64,000 nt of DNA from Yoonia sp. BS5-3 (GTDB lineage Bacteria > Pseudomonadota > Alphaproteobacteria > Rhodobacterales > Rhodobacteraceae): positions 1,948,001-2,012,000 of the forward strand of contig NZ_CP150951.2 of the NCBI RefSeq assembly GCF_038069655.2. Direction: 5' to 3'. How positions within the stretch are numbered: the first letter of the stretch is position 1; each line of letters starts with the position of its first letter. The notes below the pieces were generated by a model. The model saw only the letters and a program-made list of their open reading frames with translations. It had not been told where the DNA came from and ran no database searches. Position numbers and translations under genes: made by a program. This document shows, piece by piece, positions 27,341-34,287 of the stretch.

Positions 27341-28735
27341 TCATTCATCCAGGACATAGCCGTAGGACCCGCTAAAGTCCTGGCGTGCCACTTCGCCTGC
27401 ACCGCCGGAAGCTGGTGCGTCAGTTCTTGCCACCCGGCCAAAGAGGAACAAATCCTGCTCCGATGGGGGACGAACGCGGTCAGTTGGTAGTGCATATGCT
27501 TCGCCACGTGTTGGTGTGACAAGGTGCGGTGTTACAATGATGACCAGCTCGGTTTGCTCGCGCTGATATTCAGCACTGCGGAACAACGCCCCGAGGATAG
27601 GAACATCACCAACCCACGGCACCTGGTTGCTCAGGTCAGTGAACTCGTCCTGCAGCAAGCCGGCAATTGCAAAGCTTTCACCATCACGCATTTCAACGGT
27701 TGTTGTTGTTTCACGACGTGTGAAAGCATCAATCGTGAAGTCGTCGATCGTGATACCATTGGCTTCATCAATCGCCGATACTGCAGCAAGCAATTCAAGA
27801 TTGATGATGTCACGATCAACAACGGTTGGGGTGAAGTTCAACTCGATACCAAACGGCTTATACTCGATGGTGATCACGTTGTTCAGGTTGCTCACCGGAA
27901 CAGGATATTCACCGCCGGCAAGGAAAGTCGCTGCTTGACCGCTAAGCGCTGTCAAGTTTGGTTCGGCCAGTGTCCGAACAATGCCCCGGCTTTCTAGTGC
28001 TTCGAGCAAGACCCCGACGTCAAATTCGCCAGCGCCAAAACCGAAAAGAACGGCACCACGGCTTTCCGCTTCGGGAACCAAAGCAGAGTTCCCAGAAAAC
28101 GCAGATGTCGTCAAACCGCCGACGGCCCCGCCACTATCGAGTGAGAGTGAGGTCGACAACGCTTTACTTACGGAACGCTGCATCTCGGCAAAACGCACTT
28201 TCAGCATCACCTGCTGTGTGCCGCCTACCATCATCAGGTTTGAAACCCGATCCGGTGCATAGCGGTTTGCCAAGTCAAGCGCACGATCAAGACGCGCTGT
28301 TGAGCTTACGGTGCCCGACAGAACGATGCCATCATTGGCTGTGCGGACTTCAATATTCTCACCGGGCAGAATTTGCGTCAGGCGCTCTTTGAATTCTGCC
28401 ATGTCTGGTGAGACATGCACCTCAACATTGGTGATCAGACGCCCATCGGCGCCCAATAGTGTCAATGTCGTGCGCCCAGGCTCTTTACCGAGCACATAGA
28501 TCGTGCGGTCGGACAAGCCCGAGATATCTGCAATGCCGGGATTCGCGATGGAAAGTTCCGCGAAGGGAACATCGCTCTCCACAACAACGGCCCGGTTCAT
28601 CGGGACGCTAAGGGCACTGGACGCCGCGCCGCGCAGAACGCGCAACGTTTCGGCCGGTGCCATTGTCGGTGCCGCTGCTGTTAGCGACAACGTCAAGCCG
28701 GTTAATGCGGCTTTCAAAAATCGATTGTAGTTCAT
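27341..28735 (-). CDS. cpaC: Flp pilus secretin CpaC/RcpA
   Basis: A 464-residue outer-membrane secretin. It has a signal peptide (to about residue 28, ending APA), an N-terminal pilus/secretin domain with IADISGLSDRTIYVLGKEPG, a BON-like repeat and a C-terminal secretin domain. That domain carries the conserved VPWVGDVPILGALFRS and TELVIIVTPHLV. It forms the channel for the Flp fibre. It is separated from cpaB by a 512-bp non-coding gap, unlike most tad loci. Confidence 0.95.
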   Translation of the reverse strand: MNYNRFLKAALTGLTLSLTAAAPTMAPAETLRVLRGAASSALSVPMNRAVVVESDVPFAELSIANPGIADISGLSDRTIYVLGKEPGRTTLTLLGADGRLITNVEVHVSPDMAEFKERLTQILPGENIEVRTANDGIVLSGTVSSTARLDRALDLANRYAPDRVSNLMMVGGTQQVMLKVRFAEMQRSVSKALSTSLSLDSGGAVGGLTTSAFSGNSALVPEAESRGAVLFGFGAGEFDVGVLLEALESRGIVRTLAEPNLTALSGQAATFLAGGEYPVPVSNLNNVITIEYKPFGIELNFTPTVVDRDIINLELLAAVSAIDEANGITIDDFTIDAFTRRETTTTVEMRDGESFAIAGLLQDEFTDLSNQVPWVGDVPILGALFRSAEYQREQTELVIIVTPHLVTPTRGEAYALPTDRVRPPSEQDLFLFGRVARTDAPASGGAGEVARQDFSGSYGYVLDE

Positions 28736-29247
28736 AAGTGACCTGCCTCTCCGATCACGCCTCGTTTATGGGTCTTAGTGCCCTGGATGGAGCGACCATG
28801 CGTCAGCTCTGCATTTTTATCAAGAATCAATGTGTTGGACGTCGAACCGAATGTGGATAAATCGCAACACTCTGAAATTTGGTGTCTGTTGGCACCCTTA
28901 TCCAGCTGCATCGAAAGGCGGCATCGACGCAAGTTGTAGTAGCAAACGAGGCCCGCGACACTTCATTTCGAAGTTGTATTTTCCACTGCCTCGCATCTCA
29001 AAGAACACTTCTTTGCCGTCCAAGTGGGATAAATGCACAGTTGTAAAATCTGTTGTTGACGGATTGATGTCGTCTTAAGGGCGTCGGGGGCAAGTCTGTT
29101 GCCGGCTGACTATATCGTGCGCCGCATATGCTGGAGCGGCAAAAGCGCGCGTTTAGGGCATCGGTCGGACGGCATGGGTCAATTATAAAGAAAGAGGCGC
29201 AGCCGAACAGTCGACCGCGCCTCACGCATAACTTGGATATAGGAATA
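28736..29247. other. 512-bp non-coding gap between cpaC and cpaB
   Basis: No frame here looks like a gene: those present have no family resemblance and poor codon style. It contains the cpaB terminator at its right end (29185-29223). The remaining ~450 bp, upstream of cpaC, presumably carry the cpaC promoter and leader. The sequence is lower in GC than the flanking genes. I cannot identify a specific promoter or RNA. Confidence 0.6.
29185..29223 (-). terminator. Intrinsic terminator of cpaB
   Basis: Stem GAGGCGC (29194-29200) / GCGCCTC (29217-29223) with a 16-nt loop. Read on the minus strand it is followed by a T-rich tract (TTTCTTTAT). It lies 25 nt after the cpaB stop, so cpaB transcription probably ends before cpaC. 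Confidence 0.75.
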
Positions 29248-30078
29248 CTATTCCGTGCAGGGAACTTCTTCCTGAATACGCTCTGTCCCAACACGGCGTG
29301 TGACGAAGCATATTTCTTCTTCTTCTTCTTCTTCCTCTTCGACGATCCCTAGTACCGTGGACACGTTTGTCGAAATAGCAGGCGCATCTCCAGTTGTTTC
29401 GTCGCTGCTACCAACGGGCGTGATCGAAAGCTGTCCGGCGCTATCCAATGCTCTCAGATCAGCAAAGTCTTCCGGAGATACCTGCAAAACAACACCGCGC
29501 CCGCCACCGTTGCCGTCAGCGTCGGGTGCTTCGATCGCGATAATTTCAAGACGTGACTTCACAAGACGAGAAATATCAAGGGCGTCGCCGACATTGCCTA
29601 CCCAATACATATCTACAAAGTCGCGAATCCGCAACTCACCAGCGAAAGCACGCGTCATTTCATCAGGCAAAGGAAATGCACGCATGCCCGGGTCAAGCAA
29701 AGCTGTGATTCCTTGCGGCGCACCGGGGCGGGTCACTTTTGCTTCGACAATGGGTTCATTGACACGAACCGGCACTGTCACGACCCTAGGGACATTGATT
29801 CCTTCCGGAAAAAGTTCCTCCTCGGTCCGAAAAACACCCTCTGGAAGGTTGGCTTCAGCGTATTTGATAAGTTGGACGTCATCTTTCGTCAGCCGTTCGC
29901 CATATGTTAGATCCCGTACGGGCGAATAGACATCGACAACGGTCACTACATTGTTGGCTTTATCATAAGCTTCTGCAAGTGCCGCTTCTTGCGCGGCGAA
30001 ATGTTGGTTAACAAGATAGACCGCAAAGCCGGCCAATCCCATGCCCACCAACAGGACCAATCCAAACACTGCGCGCAT
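29248..30078 (-). CDS. cpaB: Flp pilus assembly protein CpaB/RcpC
   Basis: A 276-residue protein with one N-terminal membrane segment (about 5-22), then a SAF domain (about 45-110; VYSPVRDLTYGERLTKDDVQ) and an RcpC-type domain. These are the features of CpaB, which modulates the secretin and periplasmic assembly. The C-terminus is odd: nine consecutive glutamates, encoded largely by a (GAA)7 tract, then a ~22-residue tail with two cysteines. It is followed by a terminator. Confidence 0.93.
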   Translation of the reverse strand: MRAVFGLVLLVGMGLAGFAVYLVNQHFAAQEAALAEAYDKANNVVTVVDVYSPVRDLTYGERLTKDDVQLIKYAEANLPEGVFRTEEELFPEGINVPRVVTVPVRVNEPIVEAKVTRPGAPQGITALLDPGMRAFPLPDEMTRAFAGELRIRDFVDMYWVGNVGDALDISRLVKSRLEIIAIEAPDADGNGGGRGVVLQVSPEDFADLRALDSAGQLSITPVGSSDETTGDAPAISTNVSTVLGIVEEEEEEEEEICFVTRRVGTERIQEEVPCTE

Positions 30079-30419
30079 CTTCTTTACCTCGTCTTGTCGT
30101 TCTCATTCACGTTAATTTCGGGTTAACGTCTACATTATAACCATCAAACTGGAACAGCTGGGCTGCAACTTTTGGTCAACTTCTATATATCGACATCAAA
30201 ACAGCTATACTTGCAATACGCTGCTGCCGTTATGGTTCGGTTAATCCCCTATCATCACTGATGCATGAAGCAAAGCAGTGAAATCTTCCGGTCTGCAATA
30301 ATACAGGGCGAGGGGATGTAGTTTGAAACATGTGCGCGCCTTCATACGCGCTAAAAGCAAAACCCGCGCCATTGGTTTCGGAACGGGTTTAAAGGAAGCT
30401 ATCTGTCTCGCGAGGATGT
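30079..30419. other. 341-bp gap between cpaB and the second flp gene
   Basis: This stretch holds the probable terminator of the second pilin gene (30351-30390) at its right end. The remaining ~270 bp of AT-richer sequence lie upstream of cpaB and presumably contain its promoter. I see no gene and no promoter good enough to call. Confidence 0.6.
30351..30390 (-). terminator. Probable terminator after the second flp gene
   Basis: Stem AAACCCG (30360-30366) / CGGGTTT (30384-30390) with a 17-nt loop. On the minus strand it is followed by TTGCTTTTAG. It lies 30 nt beyond the pilin stop. Confidence 0.65.
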
Positions 30420-30617
30420 CTATCCCGGGTTCGTCTCTTGAGACCTCACCGTTTCACCAATTTCGTTAGCGAGATTAATTGCACCGCCATCAAAGGCCGC
30501 AACGATGAAAACACCTAACAAAACAATGCCCGCGGTAAGCACGACATAGTCAACTGTAATGGCGCCGTCTTCATCCGCAGCAAACGTCACCAAGGAGCGC
30601 CAGACTATACTCAACAT
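30420..30617 (-). CDS. Flp-family type IVb pilin (second copy)
   Basis: A 65-residue prepilin. A basic/hydrophobic leader ends DEDG, then a mature N-terminus AITVDYVVLTAGIVLLG forms the pilin helix, followed by a short hydrophilic tail. Cleavage is expected after the Gly by CpaA. Position +5 is Asp instead of the usual Glu. Compared with the first pilin it has a longer leader and a different C-terminus. The ATG at 30617 has GGGGTGAAG upstream. Terminators on both sides suggest independent expression. Confidence 0.88.
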   Translation of the reverse strand: MLSIVWRSLVTFAADEDGAITVDYVVLTAGIVLLGVFIVAAFDGGAINLANEIGETVRSQETNPG

Positions 30618-30683
30618 TTCTTCACCCCTTTCCACCACATTTGCCCGTAAAGCCCCCGCCAGAAAGGGATGACAAATGGTGCG

Positions 30684-30717
30684 TAAAAAAAATTGCGCCG
30701 CAAGTGATGCGGCGCAA
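30684..30717 (-). terminator. Strong intrinsic terminator after the first flp gene
   Basis: A perfect 10-bp stem (TTGCGCCGCA / TGCGGCGCAA) with a 5-nt loop. On the minus strand it is followed by eight T residues. It lies ~46 nt after the pilin stop and should end most pilin transcripts, the usual way a major pilin is made in excess over assembly genes. Confidence 0.92.
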
Positions 30718-30763
30718 CTTAACTTCAACTCGAAGCTATAGAACGCCTCGATAGCGGCAGCAA

Positions 30764-30943
30764 TTAGCCGATATCGATGTTGCCCAGCTCGTCTTGGATG
30801 TCGTTTGCCAGGTCCTGTGCGCCAGTACGGATCGCAGCAGCAACGGCCAGGCCGAGCAGAACAATAGCAGCTGTCAGAACAACGAAGTCAACTGTTACAG
30901 CACCGTCTTCGTCGTTTTTGAAGTTCTTAATAAAGTTAAGCAT
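30764..30943 (-). CDS. flp: Flp-family type IVb pilin (first, probably major, copy)
   Basis: A 59-residue prepilin. The start ATG is at 30943 with a strong GAGGAGGG ribosome site, and the TAA stop is at 30764-30766. The leader ends NDEDG; the mature chain begins AVTVDFVVLTAAIVLLG and ends in a short acidic tail with GNIDIG. Asp replaces Glu at +5. Strong ribosome site, first position in the locus and the strong terminator behind it suggest that this is the main pilus subunit. Confidence 0.92.
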   Translation of the reverse strand: MLNFIKNFKNDEDGAVTVDFVVLTAAIVLLGLAVAAAIRTGAQDLANDIQDELGNIDIG

Positions 30944-31292
30944 TGTAGTCCCTCCTCAGGGTATCGCTTGAGTTTTCATTCCTCGCTGGGTCTCCTGAAC
31001 CGCTATGGCTCTCTCGATCCCCGTCTTGGATGAGTACTTATAGCCCATGGAATGGGGCGGGAGTTTGGCGCGTTTGGCGTTTTTTCTGTCCCTAACGTTT
31101 TTTTTGATGGAAAATTATTAAGGTATTGATTTTATTAATTTATTATCTCTCTTGATGGTGGTTCATATGTTAACTGCGTTGCCAAAAAGCCCTTAATCGG
31201 GCCAAAAATGCGAAATTGTTCTATTGAATCTAGCGTTTTGGCGGAATCCTGCCATGCTGAATCCAATAATAAACGGCGAGCAGGATCAAAAA
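30944..31292. other. Divergent intergenic region between flp and the transglycosylase gene
   Basis: 349 bp without a gene. The middle (about 31080-31170) is strikingly AT-rich for this genome, with T and A runs. On the minus strand CTATAAG near 31040 could be a -10 element for flp, leaving a leader of roughly 90 nt, but no good -35 is visible. The region must hold promoters for both divergent genes. Confidence 0.5.
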
Positions 31293-32135
31293 ATGAATCG
31301 TTCCGTTATCGGTGCGGCGGCTTTGGCTGCCGTTTTATCTGTATCCCCCGTGGCGGCAGAGGTTCTGCGTCTACAGCCAGATTTCACCTTTAAACGTGTT
31401 CCCGTACCGACCGGCGATGCCGTTGGCCGTATCACTGTACAAATTGACCCCGATGCCCCGCGGCTCGGGCCGGTTTATGCGGACCCGGAAGAGGAAACAG
31501 CCGCCCCGTCGACAGATGATGTCGCACCAGCATTGCCCGTTTCGGGTCTTGAATGGTTTTGGGCAGGGGTTTCGCCGGATGCGCTGGCCTCTGGTCCCGC
31601 GCGTTTCATGAAGGCGATGGAGTTTATCAATAGCCCGCCCGAAGGCCACCGCGTGCCGTCACCACGTTTGCAATCGCTCCAGGATATTGTGAACGCGCAT
31701 GGTCTGCATATCTTGCAAGAGACAGTTGGCACGAATGTATCGCCTGCGTTGGTTCTGGCGGTGATCTCAATCGAAAGCGCTGGCCGTGTTGATGCGGTTA
31801 GCTCAGCCGGGGCCGAAGGGCTGATGCAGCTCATCCCCGCGACCGCCGCGCGATTTAATGTCAGCGATAGCACAAACCCGGCCGAGAACATCAAAGGGGG
31901 CGTGGCCTATCTGGCGTGGCTCTTGGATCATTTCGACAATGATCCGGTACTGGCACTGGCCGCTTACAATTCGGGCGAGGGAAATGTCGCCAAATATGAA
32001 GGCGTGCCGCCGTTTGCTGAAACGCGGGCCTATGTGCCCAAGGTGCTTGCGGCATGGCAGGTGGCAAAAGGTCTTTGCCGAACCCCGCCCGAGCTGATCA
32101 CGGACGGGTGCGTTTTTAACGTCAACGGGATCTGA
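31293..32135 (+). CDS. Lytic transglycosylase (SLT domain)
   Basis: A 280-residue exported protein: signal peptide (first ~22 residues, ending AAA), a ~120-residue N-terminal region of unknown fold, and an SLT-type transglycosylase domain (about 140-260). The domain has catalytic Glu in VISIESAGR (E161), the AEGLMQLIPATAARF motif and AYNSGEGNV. It cleaves peptidoglycan with 1,6-anhydro ends. Lying divergently beside the flp genes, it could open the wall for the pilus, but this is only a positional inference. AGGA lies 7 nt before the ATG at 31293. Confidence 0.9.
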   Translation: MNRSVIGAAALAAVLSVSPVAAEVLRLQPDFTFKRVPVPTGDAVGRITVQIDPDAPRLGPVYADPEEETAAPSTDDVAPALPVSGLEWFWAGVSPDALASGPARFMKAMEFINSPPEGHRVPSPRLQSLQDIVNAHGLHILQETVGTNVSPALVLAVISIESAGRVDAVSSAGAEGLMQLIPATAARFNVSDSTNPAENIKGGVAYLAWLLDHFDNDPVLALAAYNSGEGNVAKYEGVPPFAETRAYVPKVLAAWQVAKGLCRTPPELITDGCVFNVNGI

Positions 32136-32137
32136 AG

Positions 32138-32761
32138 TTAGACCAGCGTCGCCTCAGTGGCGGCGCGCAGTTCCTCTTCGGTCACACCGTCGGCGGTTTC
32201 GACAATCTTCAAACCGCCCTCAACCACATCCAGAACGCCTAAATTCGTGATGATCCGATCCACCACGCCTTTGCCCGTCAGAGGCAGCGTGCATTCTTTC
32301 AGCAACTTGCTGTCGCCGTGCTTGTTGGTGTGATCCATCACGACAACGACGCGTCCAACACCTGCAACCAGATCCATGGCGCCGCCCATGCCTTTGACCA
32401 GCTTGCCCGGAATCATCCAGTTGGCCAGATCGCCGTTTTCGGCCACTTCCATCGCGCCCAGGATCGCCATGGCAATCTTGCCGCCGCGGATCATGCCGAA
32501 GGATGTGGCAGAATCGAAATAGGCGGTCTGGGGCAGCTCGGTGATCGTCTGTTTACCGGCATTGATCAGATCTGCGTCTTCTTCCCCATCGATAGGGAAG
32601 GGGCCCATGCCAAGCATGCCGTTTTCGGACTGCAAGGTCACTTCAATCCCTTCTGGGATATAGTTAGATACCAATGTCGGAATGCCGATGCCAAGGTTCA
32701 CGTACCAACCATCTTGCAGTTCCTGCGCAGCCCGCGCGGCCATTTGATTGCGATCCCACAT
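32138..32761 (-). CDS. scoB: 3-oxoacid CoA-transferase subunit B
   Basis: The B subunit (207 residues) of succinyl-CoA:3-ketoacid CoA-transferase, which activates acetoacetate using succinyl-CoA in ketone-body or polyhydroxybutyrate catabolism. The active-site glutamate lies in [13 protein letters not shown]. The [17 protein letters not shown] segment is also typical. Its start shares one base with the stop of the A-subunit gene, so the two are translationally coupled. AtoA/AtoD-type acetoacetate CoA-transferase is the alternative. Confidence 0.92.
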   Translation of the reverse strand: MWDRNQMAARAAQELQDGWYVNLGIGIPTLVSNYIPEGIEVTLQSENGMLGMGPFPIDGEEDADLINAGKQTITELPQTAYFDSATSFGMIRGGKIAMAILGAMEVAENGDLANWMIPGKLVKGMGGAMDLVAGVGRVVVVMDHTNKHGDSKLLKECTLPLTGKGVVDRIITNLGVLDVVEGGLKIVETADGVTEEELRAATEATLV

Positions 32762-33456
32762 TATGCTGTCCTCACTGTGCGCTGCTCAATCCGCTTTTCG
32801 TGTTCGCCCTGGATCAGACGGTGCACGTAAATGCCGGGCAGGTGGATCGTGTCGGGGTCAAGTGAGCCTGTCGGCACGATCTCTTCCACTTCGACGACGC
32901 AGGTTTTGCCGCACATAGCAGCGGGCGGGTTGAAATTGCGGGCGGTCTTACGGAAGACCAGATTGCCGGTCTCATCCGCTTTCCAGGCTTTGACGATGGA
33001 CAGATCAGCAAAAATGCCTTCCTCCATGATGTAAGTCTCGCCGTTGAAATCCTTGTGCTCTTTACCCTCGGCAATGACGGTGCCGACACCGGTTTTGGTG
33101 TAAAAGCCGGGTATGCCGCAGCCGCCCGCGCGCATACGTTCGGCCAGCGTGCCTTGGGGGTTGAACTCTAGTTCCAGCTCGCCAGACAGATATTGGCGCA
33201 TGAATTCGGCATTCTCACCCACGTAAGAGCTGATCATCTTTTTGACCTGTTTGGTCTGGAGCAGGATCCCGATACCAAAATCATCAACGCCTGCATTGTT
33301 TGAGGCAAAGGTCAGATCCTTGGTGCCGGCGTCTTTGATCGCATCCAGCAACAATTCCGGAATACCGCAAAGACCAAAGCCTCCGGCGGCGATGAACATG
33401 CCGTCAAACAGCAAGCCATCCAAAGCGGATGCTGCGTCTGGGTAAATTTTCTTCAT
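32761..33456 (-). CDS. scoA: 3-oxoacid CoA-transferase subunit A
   Basis: The A subunit (231 residues) of the same CoA-transferase. The CoA-binding signature [16 protein letters not shown] is near residue 22, and the [20 protein letters not shown] region follows later. GGAGG lies 7 nt upstream of the ATG at 33456, which is preferred over the frame's extension to 33510. It is followed directly by scoB. Confidence 0.92.
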   Translation of the reverse strand: MKKIYPDAASALDGLLFDGMFIAAGGFGLCGIPELLLDAIKDAGTKDLTFASNNAGVDDFGIGILLQTKQVKKMISSYVGENAEFMRQYLSGELELEFNPQGTLAERMRAGGCGIPGFYTKTGVGTVIAEGKEHKDFNGETYIMEEGIFADLSIVKAWKADETGNLVFRKTARNFNPPAAMCGKTCVVEVEEIVPTGSLDPDTIHLPGIYVHRLIQGEHEKRIEQRTVRTA

Positions 33457-33533
33457 ACAAGGACCTCCCAATTCTGGGCGCAACATGGCGAGGGCCTTAC
33501 TTAGAGTCAATAATTTTGCTGCAGTGCAGCGGT

Positions 33534-34193
33534 CTACCGAAGCGTGGCGAGGAAAGACACAAGCTCTTGGACCTGCGTGATCAGGGTTTCAGCGCTGCTT
33601 TGCGGCGCGGGGTCAGGGCCGGTCATTGCCGGCCAGCCTACAGTTGCCACCAGATCATTTTGTAGGGCGATCGCCGGTGCACGGCAGCCTGTTTCATCGC
33701 AGTAAATCACAAGATCATAGGCACTGTCATAAGGCGACGCGACCTGACAACTGAATGCTCGGCTGGCGATATCAGCAGCGCATAGGTAATCCGGCCCGCG
33801 TGTCTGAACGGCGTGCCCAGCGGCGAGTATGGCGCGATGCAGGTCCGCGCTTTGCGATGCTGCGGTTGCAGCATTGTCACTATGCGAAATGCGTAATTCT
33901 GTCAGGTCAAGGCCGGTGCGGGCGGGATCATAAGTGATGCTGGTGACCACCGGGATCGGATTCCCATGCCCATCCGAGGCGCGCGACGGGACGGTGACGC
34001 ACTGCGTTTGCCCGTCTATCAACAAGGGCGAACCGGCAAGGCTTTCGGCGCGTAGAATGGGACCGCCACGATAGGTCACGCCATCCGCACCCTTTTGGCC
34101 GAAATCGACAAAGCGGTAATAATCGGGGCAGTCTTCGGCCAAAGCGGGCAGGGGTGCTGCGCAAAAGAGTATTATAAGAAGTGTCGCTTTCAT
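33534..34193 (-). CDS. Exported protein of unknown function
   Basis: A 219-residue protein with a clear Sec signal peptide (first ~19 residues, ending ALA). Six cysteines in the mature part (CPDYY, QCVTV, LCAAD, SCQV, YCDETGC) suggest disulfides in the periplasm. I do not recognise a domain. It has no membrane segment beyond the signal. It lies between scoAB and topA on the same strand with its own ribosome site (GGGAAA). No functional link to its neighbours is evident. Confidence 0.78.
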   Translation of the reverse strand: MKATLLIILFCAAPLPALAEDCPDYYRFVDFGQKGADGVTYRGGPILRAESLAGSPLLIDGQTQCVTVPSRASDGHGNPIPVVTSITYDPARTGLDLTELRISHSDNAATAASQSADLHRAILAAGHAVQTRGPDYLCAADIASRAFSCQVASPYDSAYDLVIYCDETGCRAPAIALQNDLVATVGWPAMTGPDPAPQSSAETLITQVQELVSFLATLR

Positions 34194-34287
34194 CTGTTTC
34201 CCAAACCCGGGCTGGATTTGGGGAAGAGTGAAATAGGAAGGTCCAACATGGCAACGCCCTCGCGAAAACGTGAGGGGGGAAGCTGCC

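Noticed and set aside
28998-29294. 98-codon minus-strand frame in the cpaB–cpaC gap
   Set aside because: It runs through the cpaB terminator and the end of cpaB in another frame, and its product is Arg/Cys-rich without any pattern.
34257-34276. Hairpin CCCTCGCG-aaaa-CGTGAGGG after topA
   Set aside because: On the topA (minus) strand one pair is an A-C mismatch and no T run follows, so it is not convincing as a terminator.
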